In this document: positions 8,795-17,378 of the stretch, in pieces
How positions within the stretch are numbered: the first letter of the stretch is position 1
How the letters are laid out: every line of letters starts with the position of its first letter
Source of the DNA: Pseudomonas azotoformans
GTDB taxonomy: Bacteria > Pseudomonadota > Gammaproteobacteria > Pseudomonadales > Pseudomonadaceae
Direction: 5' to 3'
Length of the DNA: 64,000 nt
Assembly (NCBI RefSeq): GCF_900103345.1
Contig: NZ_LT629702.1
Location: 4,154,001 to 4,218,000, forward strand
Program-made: the position numbers and the translations under genes
Notes under the pieces: model-generated
Told to the model about the DNA's origin: nothing
Database searches by the model: none
Seen by the model: only the letters and a program-made list of their open reading frames with translations

Positions 8795-9498
8795 GCTTGT
8801 TCAACTGGCTGCGTACGAAAAAACCGGGGCTCGACAGCGCGCAACAACAGCGCCTGGAGCAACTGTGCAAACCTTCGCCGCTAGGCAACCAACCTTTGCG
8901 CAGCCAACGCTGGGTGGTGGTGGACCTGGAAACCAGCGGCCTGAACCTCAATCGCGACCAGGTGCTGTCCATCGGCGCGGTGGTGATCGAGGACGGTGCG
9001 GTGGATTTCTCCCAAATGTTCGAACGCACCCTGCAACGCGCCGAGACCAGACTCAGCCCCAGCGTGCTGATCCACGGCCTCGGCCCCAGTGCCATTGCCG
9101 CCGGCAGCGACCCGGTGGAGGCGCTGTTGGACTTCATGGAATTCGTTGGCGATTGCCCCTTGCTGGCCTTCCATGCGCCATTCGATCAACACATGCTGTG
9201 CCGGGCGCTCAAGGACAGCCTGGGTTACCGCCTGGCCCACCCGTTCCTGGACGTGGCCGACATCGCCCCGCTGCTGTGCCCCGACGCGCCTATCCGCGAG
9301 GCCGGGCTGGACAACTGGATCAACCATTTCAACCTGCACGTGGGCGAGCGCCATCACGCCAGCGCCGATGCCCTGGCCACGGCGGAGCTGATGCTGATCC
9401 TGTTCAGCCGCGCACGGGCGCAACACATCGACACGCCACAGGCGCTGCAAGAGCGTTTGAGCCAATGGAAACGGCGTCAACAAGCGCCCTCTTTCTAG
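8791..9498 (+). CDS. DEDDh 3'-5' exonuclease (DnaQ-like)
   Basis: A 235-residue exonuclease of the DnaQ/RNase T fold. Exo I is VVVDLETSGLNLNRDQVLSIG with the D-x-E pair near residues 47-49. Exo II includes FHAPFDQHM, and Exo III is HHASADALATAEL with the conserved histidine and aspartate. It begins with GTG overlapping the stop of the DUF294 gene, a coupling I have seen as common in Pseudomonas, though I cannot quantify that here. It lacks a polymerase domain and the length of the replicative epsilon subunit, so a repair or RNA-processing role is possible. A REP half-element begins right after its stop. Confidence 0.88.
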   Translation: MSLFNWLRTKKPGLDSAQQQRLEQLCKPSPLGNQPLRSQRWVVVDLETSGLNLNRDQVLSIGAVVIEDGAVDFSQMFERTLQRAETRLSPSVLIHGLGPSAIAAGSDPVEALLDFMEFVGDCPLLAFHAPFDQHMLCRALKDSLGYRLAHPFLDVADIAPLLCPDAPIREAGLDNWINHFNLHVGERHHASADALATAELMLILFSRARAQHIDTPQALQERLSQWKRRQQAPSF

Positions 9499-9499
9499 C

Positions 9500-9549
9500 G
9501 GACGCGGAGCGTCCTGGGAGGCATTCCCACGCTGAGCGTGGGAACGATC
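9500..9549. repeat. Single REP of the RAYT-linked family (GTTCCCACGC type)
   Basis: GGACGCGGAGCGTCC followed by GCATTCCCACGCTGAGCGTGGGAACGATC. This is one half of the REPIN seen complete at 26082 and 26842, and the same family flanks the RAYT gene at 35.4 kb. Confidence 0.88.
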
Positions 9550-9595
9550 AACCGACAGACGCCAATTGCGCACACTCGACGGCTCTGACACAATC

Positions 9596-9614
9596 GCGAA
9601 TAATTCTCGTTAGT
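9596..9614. promoter_or_regulatory. Candidate Fur box upstream of the ECF sigma gene
   Basis: The 19-base sequence GCGAATAATTCTCGTTAGT closely resembles the Pseudomonas Fur consensus GcAAATAATtcTcATTtgC. It lies 28 bases before the sigma-factor start codon, where iron-Fur repression of a FecI-type gene is expected. Binding is inferred. Confidence 0.6.
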
Positions 9615-9642
9615 TTAAACATCGCGTTTATCAGGTGATGCC

Positions 9643-10161
9643 TTGTCGTCGATCCAGAACCCACGCAGTGAGCTTGTTGGTGCGTTGTATCGCGACCATC
9701 GCAGTTGGCTGTTGGCCTGGCTTCGACGCAACGTGGCCTGCCCAAGCCGCGCCGAAGACCTGAGCCAGGACACCTTCATGCGCCTGCTCGGCCGTGACGA
9801 GTTGCGTGAGCCCCGCGAGCCACGGGCCTTTTTGGTGGCAATCGCCAAGGGCTTGCTGTTCGACTACTTCCGCCGCGCCGCCCTGGAACAGGCCTACCTC
9901 ACCGAACTGATGCTGATCCCGGAGAGCGAACACCCCTCGCCGGAAGAACAGCACCTGATTCTCGAAGACCTCAAGGCCATCGACCGCCTGCTCGGCAAAC
10001 TGTCGAGCAAGGCCCGCGCCGCCTTCCTCTATAACCGCCTAGACGGCCTGGGCCACGCGGAAATCGCCCAGCGCCTCGGCGTCTCGGTGCCGCGGGTGCG
10101 CCAGTACCTGGCCCAGGGCATTCGCCAGTGCTACATCGCACTGTACGGCGAGCCAACATGA
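9643..10161 (+). CDS. FecI-type ECF RNA polymerase sigma factor
   Basis: A 172-residue extracytoplasmic-function sigma factor with region 2 (about residues 9-75, with YRDHRSWLLAWLRRNV and AEDLSQDTFMRLL) and region 4 (about 108-160, with HAEIAQRLGVSVPRVRQYLAQGI). The start is a TTG at 9643 with AGGTGA four bases upstream; no in-frame ATG fits better. It is followed by an overlapping fecR-like gene and a TonB receptor, the classic cell-surface signalling arrangement in which a ferric siderophore activates the sigma factor through receptor and FecR. A Fur box candidate is upstream. Confidence 0.92.
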   Translation: MSSIQNPRSELVGALYRDHRSWLLAWLRRNVACPSRAEDLSQDTFMRLLGRDELREPREPRAFLVAIAKGLLFDYFRRAALEQAYLTELMLIPESEHPSPEEQHLILEDLKAIDRLLGKLSSKARAAFLYNRLDGLGHAEIAQRLGVSVPRVRQYLAQGIRQCYIALYGEPT

Positions 10162-11126
10162 CAGTGATCAGTTCCAAACCGGTCTCGGCCCGCGTGCTGG
10201 ATGCCGCGATTGCCTGGCAGTTGTCCCTTGATTCAGGCGACGGCAGCGCCATTGAGCGCGAAGAGTTCGATAAATGGCTGGCCAGCGATGGAGAGCACGC
10301 CCGCGCCTGGCACCAACTGGGCATGCTCGACCAGCGTTTCAGCGTGGCCTCGGGCCCGGCGCGGGTGGCCTTGTTGCAATCGCGCGAAGGTATTCGCCAA
10401 CGCGTGCGCAAGCTGGGCAGTGGGCTGGCGAGCATCGCACTGGTGATCGGCCTGGCGTTGTTTGCCGGCGAACGCTATGTGCCGATCCACTATTGGCTGG
10501 CCGACCAACGCACTGCCACGGGTGAACAGCGCACGCTGAAGCTGGCAGACGGTACGCTGATCAACCTCAATACCCACAGCGCCATCGACGTGCGTTTTGA
10601 TGAGAAGCGCCGGCTGATCGTGTTGCAGGAAGGTGAGATCCTGGTCGAGACCGGCCATAACGATGCGCGTCCGTTCTATGTGCAAACCCGCGACGGCAGC
10701 CTGCGGGCCCTGGGTACGCGGTTTATCGTCAAGCGCGAAGACGACGCCACGCGCTTGAGCGTGCTGCAATCGGCGGTGGCTGCCCAGCCCGAGGCGCTGC
10801 ATCAGGAGCAGATCTTCAAGGCCGGCCAGCAAGTGCTGATGCGCAGCGACGGCCTCGGCCCATTGCTGGCCGTCACCCCCGCCACCGACGCCTGGACGCG
10901 CGGCATGCTGGTGGTGGAGAACGCCCGCCTGGGCGATGTGATCGAGGAACTGAGCCGCTACCGCACCGGTTACCTGGGTGTGGATAAAAACGTGGCCGAT
11001 TTGCGCATCACTGGCAGCTTCCCATTGCGCGACACCACGCTGGCGCTCAATGCGCTGCTGCCGACCCTGCCGGTGCAGATCGAGCAGCACACGCCGTGGT
11101 GGGTGACGGTTAAGGGCAAGCCTTAG
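10158..11126 (+). CDS. FecR-family anti-sigma factor / sigma regulator
   Basis: A 322-residue inner-membrane regulator. The N-terminal DUF4880 domain (residues about 8-55, DAAIAWQLSLDSGDGSAIER, then FDKWLASDGEHARAWHQL) binds the sigma factor. A hydrophobic segment follows (about 95-112), then the periplasmic FecR domain (about 120-215, TLKLADGTLINLNTHSAIDV and GEILVETGHNDARPF). The C-terminal part ends in a short STN-like segment. The ATG overlaps the sigma stop as ATGA. It would transmit receptor occupancy to the ECF sigma. Start chosen at 10158 because it gives the coupled overlap. Confidence 0.92.
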   Translation: MTVISSKPVSARVLDAAIAWQLSLDSGDGSAIEREEFDKWLASDGEHARAWHQLGMLDQRFSVASGPARVALLQSREGIRQRVRKLGSGLASIALVIGLALFAGERYVPIHYWLADQRTATGEQRTLKLADGTLINLNTHSAIDVRFDEKRRLIVLQEGEILVETGHNDARPFYVQTRDGSLRALGTRFIVKREDDATRLSVLQSAVAAQPEALHQEQIFKAGQQVLMRSDGLGPLLAVTPATDAWTRGMLVVENARLGDVIEELSRYRTGYLGVDKNVADLRITGSFPLRDTTLALNALLPTLPVQIEQHTPWWVTVKGKP

Positions 11127-11150
11127 TTTTAGCGGTGCCTTGGCTATCGC

Positions 11151-11236
11151 TTTCGCAGGCAAGCCAGCTCCCACACTTGACCGCGTTCTACCTGAAAAAA
11201 CACGGTCGAATGTGGGAGCCGGGCTTGCCCGCGAAG
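11151..11236. repeat. REP doublet, degenerate GGGCTTGCCCGCGAA type
   Basis: TTCGCAGGCAAGCCAGCTCC and its inverted partner GGAGCCGGGCTTGCCCGCGA are separated by about 45 bases, between fecR and the receptor gene. It would put a hairpin between the regulator genes and the receptor message. Confidence 0.85.
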
Positions 11237-11353
11237 AGGCCCGCAAGCACACCTTACGCCCCGGGGAAAAATATTTTCACCCTGCCCTATCACTTTCTGA
11301 TTCTCGTTCGGCACATAGGCAATTGCGAATTACTTCCATTCAGGAGCCGCCCT

Positions 11354-13783
11354 ATGTCCCGCACGCTAGACACCTTGTTGCGCCCCAGCCTGTTAGCCGT
11401 GGCCATTGCCCTCGGCACCCCGCTGGTCAGCCCTTTGCTGATCGCCGCCGAACAGGCGTCCAGCGTGCGCGCCTACAACTTGCCGGCGGCGCCACTGGCG
11501 AGCACCCTGAACCAGATCGCCAGCCAGGGCGGCCTGGCACTGACCCTCAGCCCGGCACTGGCATCGGGCAAGACCTCGGCGCCGGTCCAGGGCCAGTTCG
11601 ATGCACCCGGTGCGCTGCGTGAGGCGTTGCGTGGGACGGGCCTGCAGTTGGAGCAAAGCAGTGCGGGGACTTATACCCTGGTGCCGGTTCCGGAGGGCGT
11701 CGTGGCGTTGCCGACCACCAATATCACCGGGCAGGACAGTTATGAAAGCGCCTGGGGCCCGGTCGACGGCTACCTGGCCAAGCGCACCGCCGCCGGCACC
11801 AAGACTGACACCGCGCTGGTCGAGGCGCCGCGCTCGATCTCGGTTGCAACGCGCCAGCAGATGCAGGACCGCAACGTGCAGAACCTGGATGACGCGGTCA
11901 AATACATGCCCGGCATCGTCTCCGCCAGCTACGGCAGCGACACCCGCTACGACTGGATGCGCGTGCGCGGCTTCGAACCGACCCAGTTCCTCGACGGCCT
12001 GCCGCTGCCACGCGGTGTGTACGCCAACCCGAAAGCCGAAACCTGGAACCTCGATCGCCTCGCCCTGCTGCGCGGCCCGGCCTCGTCGATCTACGGCCAG
12101 ACCCCACCGGGCGGCCTGCTGGACATGGTCAGCCGCCGCCCCAGTGCCGAGTCGAGCAATGCCGTACAGGTGCAATACGGCAGCGACAACTACCGCCAGA
12201 TCAACTTCGCCAGCACCGGCAAGATCGATGATGAAGGTCGGTTCCTCTACGGCCTCAGCGGCGTGGTGCGGGACGCAGGCACCCAGGTCGATCATATCGA
12301 CAACAAGCGCTACAACCTTGCGCCGAGCCTGACCTGGAACATCGACCCGGACACCAAGCTGACGTTCCTTTCACAGTTCACCCGCGACGATACGGGCACC
12401 ACCAGCCAGTTCATGCCGATCCAGGGCACCAAGATCAAATCGCCGCTGGGCGAGGTGTCCCACCACAAGAACCTGGGCGACCCGGACTACGAGTTCTACG
12501 ACCGTACCTACTACGCGCTGGGCTATGCGTTCGAGCATCGCTTCAACGACACCTGGCAGTTCAAGCAGAACTTGCGCTACACCAAGTCCGAGCTGGACTT
12601 CCAACAGCTGACCGTGGGCTCTTATGCCTTCTCCCCAGCGGATGCGGCGGGCAATATCAGCCGGTCGACCACCAACGTGAATGAAAGCATCGGCCAGTTC
12701 GCGCTGGACAACAACTTCCAGGCGGACTTCGCCACCGGCGACATCACCCACACCTTGCTGCTCGGCCTGGATCACCAGCGCACCGATACCACCTATCGCG
12801 CGATCTACGGTACAGCGTCGAATATCAACATCTTCAACCCGGTCAATACCCAACCGACTGTGCGCCCTACCGGCGTCCGCCCTTTTTACGACTACAACCA
12901 GAAGACCGTGCAAACCGGCCTCTATGTGCAGGACCAGATGGCCCTGGACCAATGGCGCCTGACCATGGGTGGGCGTGAGGACTGGGTACACCAGGGCACC
13001 ACGTATTTCAACGATAACGATGCGACCAACACCGACCGCATCAAGCACTTCAGTGGCAACGCGGCGCTGAGCTATGTGTTCGATTCGGGCTTCGTGCCGT
13101 ACTTGTCCTACGCCGAATCCTTCCAACCGGCGAGCAACGCCGACACCAATGCCACCAAGACCTTCAAGCCGACCGAAGGCAAGCAGTGGGAAATGGGCGT
13201 CAAGTACCAGCCGCCCGGCTCCAACACGCTGCTGAGTGCGGCGGTCTACGACCTGACCCAGAAGAATGTGCAGGTGACCACCCTCGGCGCCGGCGGCCAG
13301 CAAATCAACAGCCAGACCGGCGAAGTGAAGGTCAAGGGCCTGGAGCTGGAAGCCGTGTCTGATGTGACCGAGAACCTCAAGGTCATCGCCGCCTACACCC
13401 TGGCGAAATCCGAGGTGCAAAAAGGCATCTACAAAGGCAACCGCCTGACCTTGATGCCGAACCAGCAAGCCTCCCTGTGGACCGACTACACCTGGCACAC
13501 CGGCCTGCTCGACGGCTTCGGCATCGGCTTTGGCGCCCGCTACACCGGCAACACCTACGGCGACCAGGCCAACACCTGGCTGGGCAAGGCCAACGCCTAC
13601 ACCGTATTCGACGGCGCGGTGCACTACGACCTCGGCCGCCTGGACAACAGCCTCAAGGGCGCATCGGTCAAGTTGAACGCCACCAACCTGTTCAACAAGG
13701 ACTACCTGTCCACCTGTGACGGCAACTACTGCTACTTCGGCGACCAACGCAGCGTCGTCGCCAGCGCCACCTACCAGTGGTAA
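11354..13783 (+). CDS. TonB-dependent siderophore receptor with signalling (STN) domain
   Basis: An 809-residue outer-membrane receptor. Residues 1 to about 32 form a signal peptide. Residues about 38-110 are an STN signalling domain (AYNLPAAPLASTLNQIASQGG), then a plug (about 140-250, with EAPRSISVATRQQMQDRNVQNLDDAVKYMPGI) and a 22-strand barrel ending in aromatic W (ASATYQW). The STN domain is what makes FpvA/FecA-type receptors signal to FecR. The frame is open back to 11135, but only the ATG at 11354, after AGGAG, gives a signal peptide. TGATTCTCGTT at 11298 resembles part of the Fur box upstream of the sigma gene. The ferric ligand cannot be named from sequence. Confidence 0.93.
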   Translation: MSRTLDTLLRPSLLAVAIALGTPLVSPLLIAAEQASSVRAYNLPAAPLASTLNQIASQGGLALTLSPALASGKTSAPVQGQFDAPGALREALRGTGLQLEQSSAGTYTLVPVPEGVVALPTTNITGQDSYESAWGPVDGYLAKRTAAGTKTDTALVEAPRSISVATRQQMQDRNVQNLDDAVKYMPGIVSASYGSDTRYDWMRVRGFEPTQFLDGLPLPRGVYANPKAETWNLDRLALLRGPASSIYGQTPPGGLLDMVSRRPSAESSNAVQVQYGSDNYRQINFASTGKIDDEGRFLYGLSGVVRDAGTQVDHIDNKRYNLAPSLTWNIDPDTKLTFLSQFTRDDTGTTSQFMPIQGTKIKSPLGEVSHHKNLGDPDYEFYDRTYYALGYAFEHRFNDTWQFKQNLRYTKSELDFQQLTVGSYAFSPADAAGNISRSTTNVNESIGQFALDNNFQADFATGDITHTLLLGLDHQRTDTTYRAIYGTASNINIFNPVNTQPTVRPTGVRPFYDYNQKTVQTGLYVQDQMALDQWRLTMGGREDWVHQGTTYFNDNDATNTDRIKHFSGNAALSYVFDSGFVPYLSYAESFQPASNADTNATKTFKPTEGKQWEMGVKYQPPGSNTLLSAAVYDLTQKNVQVTTLGAGGQQINSQTGEVKVKGLELEAVSDVTENLKVIAAYTLAKSEVQKGIYKGNRLTLMPNQQASLWTDYTWHTGLLDGFGIGFGARYTGNTYGDQANTWLGKANAYTVFDGAVHYDLGRLDNSLKGASVKLNATNLFNKDYLSTCDGNYCYFGDQRSVVASATYQW

Positions 13784-13803
13784 TCGGCTGAGTTAACCAC
13801 CGG

Positions 13804-13824
13804 GCCGCCCCAAGGGGCGGCTTT
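13804..13824 (+). terminator. Hairpin after the receptor gene
   Basis: A perfect 8-base-pair stem GCCGCCCC/GGGGCGGC with an AA loop, followed only by TTTGG. The strong stem but short T-run suggests attenuation between the receptor and PepSY genes rather than full termination. Confidence 0.65.
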
Positions 13825-13846
13825 GGTGTGTCTGAAGGTTGAAAAC

Positions 13847-14941
13847 ATGAAAAGCCAAACCATCCGCCGCTGGTCCTTCATCCACACCTGGACCAGCCTG
13901 ATCTGCACGGTATTCCTGCTGCTGCTCGCCCTCACCGGCCTGCCGCTGGTGTTTCACCACGAGATCGACCATCTATTGGGCAACGAGCCCGAACTGGCGC
14001 AGATGCCCGCCGATACGCCGCAGCTCAACCTCGAGCAGCTTGTAGCCAAGGCGCAGGCCCATCGCCCTGGCGAGGCCATGCAGTACCTGGCCTGGGACGA
14101 AGACGACAAGAACGGCGTGATCGCGATCATGGCCGCCACGGCCGGCACCGAGCCCAACTCGTCGCACACCTTCATGCTCGACGCGCGCACCGGCGAAGCC
14201 CTGGAAACCCCGGCGGCCAACGGCGGGTTCACGCTGTTCCTGCTGCGCTTGCACGTGGACATGTTCGCCGGCCTGCCGGGCAAGCTGTTGCTGGCGTTCA
14301 TGGGGGTTCTGTTTGTACTGGCGATCATCTCCGGCACGGTGCTGTACCTGCCGTTCATGCGCCGCCTGAAATTCGCCACCGTGCGCCAGGACAAATCCAC
14401 CCGCCTGCGCTGGCTCGACCTGCATAACCTGATCGGCGTGGTCACCCTGACCTGGGCCCTGGTGGTGGGTGTGACCGGGGTGATCAGCGCCTGCGCCGAC
14501 CTGATCATCGCCGCCTGGCGCCAGGACAGCCTCAGCGCCATGATCGAACCCTACAAAAACGCCCCGCCCCTGACCCAGCGCGCACCGGCTACCGAGCTGT
14601 TGGCGATTGCCGCCAAGGCCGCACCCGGCATGGCGCCGGACTTCATCGCCTTCCCCGGTACGCGCTTTTCCAGCGAGCACCATTACGCCGTGTTCATGAA
14701 AGGCAGTACCCACCTCACCTCGCATTTGCTCACGCCGGTACTGATCGACGCCAGCACCCTGGCCGTCACCGCCATCGCCGAACGCCCGTGGTACATGGAC
14801 GCCATGGGCATGTCCCAACCGCTGCATTTTGGCGATTACGGCGGCATGCCGATGAAGATCCTGTGGGCGGCGCTGGATGTGCTGACCATCATCGTGCTGG
14901 TGAGCGGGATTTACCTGTGGGTCGTAAGGCGCCGAACATGA
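13847..14941 (+). CDS. PepSY-domain (PiuB-type) membrane protein
   Basis: A 364-residue inner-membrane protein with four clear transmembrane regions: about residues 13-35, about 145-170, about 200-225 and the C terminus (about 335-360). PepSY repeats lie in the periplasmic parts. It starts MKSQTIRRWSFIHTWTSLICTVFLLLLALTGLPLVFHHEI, the usual opening of this family. Histidines in the membrane segments suggest heme or iron reduction, and related proteins next to siderophore receptors are thought to help release iron from ferric siderophores. It lies 63 bases after the receptor gene and overlaps the next small gene. The start was chosen for the topology; the ORF extends 8 codons further. Confidence 0.88.
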   Translation: MKSQTIRRWSFIHTWTSLICTVFLLLLALTGLPLVFHHEIDHLLGNEPELAQMPADTPQLNLEQLVAKAQAHRPGEAMQYLAWDEDDKNGVIAIMAATAGTEPNSSHTFMLDARTGEALETPAANGGFTLFLLRLHVDMFAGLPGKLLLAFMGVLFVLAIISGTVLYLPFMRRLKFATVRQDKSTRLRWLDLHNLIGVVTLTWALVVGVTGVISACADLIIAAWRQDSLSAMIEPYKNAPPLTQRAPATELLAIAAKAAPGMAPDFIAFPGTRFSSEHHYAVFMKGSTHLTSHLLTPVLIDASTLAVTAIAERPWYMDAMGMSQPLHFGDYGGMPMKILWAALDVLTIIVLVSGIYLWVVRRRT

Positions 14942-15114
14942 AGCCACGTCAGTCGAGTTTCTGGAAGGTTTTCGGGGTTCCGCTGGGGATCGGCCTGCTC
15001 AGCGCCGCCGGGTTGTTTGCAGCGCTGCTCGGGGATGGGCTGTGGGATTCGCTCAGTTGGCTCGGGTTGGGCATTCCCGCTGCAATTGGCACTTGGGCCT
15101 TGCTCAAACGGTGA
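14938..15114 (+). CDS. Small two-helix membrane protein (58 residues)
   Basis: The ATG overlaps the PepSY stop codon (ATGA). The product has a short basic start (MKPRQSSFWK) and two hydrophobic stretches, about residues 11-29 and 37-54. Small DUF-type membrane proteins are often found beside PepSY proteins in siderophore loci, so an accessory role in iron reduction is likely by context only. I do not recognise a named family. The overlap and the hydrophobic pattern support it being real. Confidence 0.75.
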   Translation: MKPRQSSFWKVFGVPLGIGLLSAAGLFAALLGDGLWDSLSWLGLGIPAAIGTWALLKR

Positions 15115-15148
15115 GATAGATTAGCGCAGCCCAATCAGAGGAATGCCC

Positions 15149-15778
15149 ATGTCCGCTCCCAGCATGACCTTGTTCCACAACCCCGCTTCACCGTTTGTTC
15201 GTAAGGTTCGCGTGCTGCTGGCTGAAACCGGCCAGCAGGATCGCGTCGCCCTGTACGGCTGCATGCCGACCCCGGTCAACCCGGATGCGCAGGTGGTAGA
15301 AGGCAACCCCGTGGGCAAGATCCCGGCCCTGCGCCTGGCCGACGGTTCAGTACTGCACGACAGCCGGGTGATCCTCGATTACTTCGACCACCAGCACGTC
15401 GGCACCCCGCTCATCCCCCGCGACGGCTCGGCCCGCTGGCGCCGCCTGACCCTGGCCTCGATGGCCGATGGCATCATGGATGCCGCCGTGCTGGTGCGCT
15501 ACGAAACCGCCCTGCGCCCGGCAGAAAAACACTGGGACCAGTGGCTCGACGAACAGCGCAACAAGATCCGTCGCACCCTCGCCGAGCTGGAAGCCGACGC
15601 GATTGCCGAACTGGCCAGCCATTTCGATATCGCCGCCATCAGTGTGGCTTGCGCCCTGGGTTACCTCGACTTCCGCCACCCGGATATGCAATGGCGCCTG
15701 GACAACCCACAGCTTGCCGCCTGGTACGCGCAGGTCAGCCAGCGCCCTTCGATGCTGGAAACCCAGCCACCGCTTTGA
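15149..15778 (+). CDS. Glutathione S-transferase family protein
   Basis: A 209-residue cytosolic GST. The thioredoxin-fold N-terminal domain (about 1-80) begins TLFHNPASPFVRKVRVLLAE and carries the glutathione-contact motif GKIPALRLADGSVLHDSRVILDYFD. The all-helical domain follows (about 90-205), with AISVACALGYLDFRHPD. The serine at SPF is the likely thiol-activating position. AGAGGA at 15137-15142 fits the ATG at 15149 better than the ATG at 15143, which it touches. It stands alone between a PepSY unit and a REP doublet. The substrate is not identifiable. Confidence 0.88.
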   Translation: MSAPSMTLFHNPASPFVRKVRVLLAETGQQDRVALYGCMPTPVNPDAQVVEGNPVGKIPALRLADGSVLHDSRVILDYFDHQHVGTPLIPRDGSARWRRLTLASMADGIMDAAVLVRYETALRPAEKHWDQWLDEQRNKIRRTLAELEADAIAELASHFDIAAISVACALGYLDFRHPDMQWRLDNPQLAAWYAQVSQRPSMLETQPPL

Positions 15779-15795
15779 CAGTCACTGTAGTCCGG

Positions 15796-15885
15796 TGTGG
15801 GAGGGGGCTTGCCCCCGATGGCGGTGGGGCAGCGACAGGTGAAGTAACAGTCACACTGCAATCGGGGGCAAGCCCCCTCCCACAT
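15796..15885. repeat. REP doublet, GGGGGCTTGCCCCC type
   Basis: TGTGGGAGGGGGCTTGCCCC and its inverse are separated by about 44 bases, between the convergent GST and creD genes. Confidence 0.92.
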
Positions 15886-15952
15886 TGGCCGGTGGCAAGG
15901 TTGAGATAGTCGATGATCCTCGCCTTCATTTGCTGATCCTCGCGCAACCCGA

Positions 15953-17326
15953 TCATTGCACCGCCTCCAGGTCAAACGCCAACGGCTCGGCCGCCTTGCG
16001 CTTGCCCACGCCATACCAGTCCAACTTGCGCGTCAACACCATCACCGTGCCCAGCAGGCCGAACAGCAGCAACGAGCCCATCAGCAGCGCGTAGTCCTCG
16101 GCACTCAACAACCCGTAGAGCAAGCCATACAGCGCCGCCAGCCCCGCCGAAAAGCCCAGGCCATGCGCCACGCTGCGCAGTACGTGACACACATAGAAGC
16201 CGATCAACAACACGCACGCACTGGCCGAGATCAGGTAGGCCAGGGCAAATCCGATGTGCTCGGACAACGACAGCAACAGCAGGTAGAAGAACGCCAGCGC
16301 AAAGCCCACCAAGGCGTACTGCACCGGGTGCACCGCCAGGCTCTTGAGCACTTCGAACAGGAAGAAACCGGCAAAAGTCAGGGCGATGAACAGCAGCGCG
16401 TATTTGATCGCACGGTCGCTCTTGAGGTACTGGTCCACCGGGTCGATGAAGTTCACGCCGAAGCTGCGGTTGTTGAAGTCATTGCAGCCCTGGCCGTCCA
16501 GGCAGGTTTGCAGGGCCTGTTCGAGGTTGGTGGAAAAAAATGAGGTCTGCCAGTTGGCGGTAAACCCCTTGTCGGTGACCTCGCGTTGCGCCGGCAGGAA
16601 GTTGCCGATAAAGCTGGGGTGCGGCCAGTTGGAGGCGAGTGACACCTGGCTGGTCTTGCCCACCGGCACCACTTGCAATTGTTCGGTGCCTTGCAGGCGC
16701 AGGTCGAAGGCAAACTCCACGACAGAGGGCTTTTTGCTGTCCTGCTCCGGCAGCGCCACGTGCACGCCTTCACCCAGCCAGTCCACCTGAGAGCCCGGCT
16801 CGAACTCCAGTTGCTGGCTGCCCAGCTCCAACTTCAACGCATTCTCGATGCCGCGAATATCGCTGATACCCACCGCCAGAAACGCCGGCTCAAAGCGGTA
16901 ATCGGCAAAGTTCTCGGTGATACCCAACTGCGCAGGCAATTCGAAGCGCCCGCTGATGCGGTTGTCGGCATGGAACAGCCGCGCCTGGTAGATGCCGCGT
17001 GCGCGCAGTTCGGTCTGCACCTTGCCGTCGAGTTCAAAACGGTCCGGCAGGAAATACAGACGACCACGCTCTTCACGGGTGACTTCGTAGCGTTTGTTGA
17101 GCTTTTCATTGAGCTTCCACTCGCGGACGGTCTTGCGATACGGCACCACCATCACCGGGCCGGTGAGGCGCTGGGCGTAGCTGGAGCTGCGGGCGATGTC
17201 CATCAGGACGCCGTCGCGCAGTTGCTGGCGGTCGCTGATGATGCCGTTGATCATCAGCAACGGAATCAGCAACAGCAGGATCAGCAGCGCAATCGCGCCA
17301 AGTTTGAAAAGCAGGCTGCGGTTCAT
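15953..17326 (-). CDS. creD: Inner-membrane protein CreD
   Basis: A 457-residue protein with one N-terminal transmembrane helix (about 8-28), a long periplasmic domain, and a cluster of about five helices from residue about 320 to the end. This matches CreD. In E. coli and Pseudomonas, creD is the main target of CreBC and its loss or over-production alters beta-lactam and envelope phenotypes. The start MNRSLLFKLGAIALL is preceded by AGGGAGAG. It is last in the run RimB-like, creB, creC, creD on the minus strand. A TTCAC-N6-TTCAC cre tag was looked for in the 52 bases before it and was not seen. Confidence 0.92.
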   Translation of the reverse strand: MNRSLLFKLGAIALLILLLLIPLLMINGIISDRQQLRDGVLMDIARSSSYAQRLTGPVMVVPYRKTVREWKLNEKLNKRYEVTREERGRLYFLPDRFELDGKVQTELRARGIYQARLFHADNRISGRFELPAQLGITENFADYRFEPAFLAVGISDIRGIENALKLELGSQQLEFEPGSQVDWLGEGVHVALPEQDSKKPSVVEFAFDLRLQGTEQLQVVPVGKTSQVSLASNWPHPSFIGNFLPAQREVTDKGFTANWQTSFFSTNLEQALQTCLDGQGCNDFNNRSFGVNFIDPVDQYLKSDRAIKYALLFIALTFAGFFLFEVLKSLAVHPVQYALVGFALAFFYLLLLSLSEHIGFALAYLISASACVLLIGFYVCHVLRSVAHGLGFSAGLAALYGLLYGLLSAEDYALLMGSLLLFGLLGTVMVLTRKLDWYGVGKRKAAEPLAFDLEAVQ

Positions 17327-17378
17327 GGGTCTCTCCCTGTTTTGATGGGGGAGAGTCTGGGCAGCCTGTGTGGGAGAT

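Noticed and set aside
17327..17378. Cre tag before creD
   Set aside because: Searched for TTCAC-N6-TTCAC in the gap and found none.
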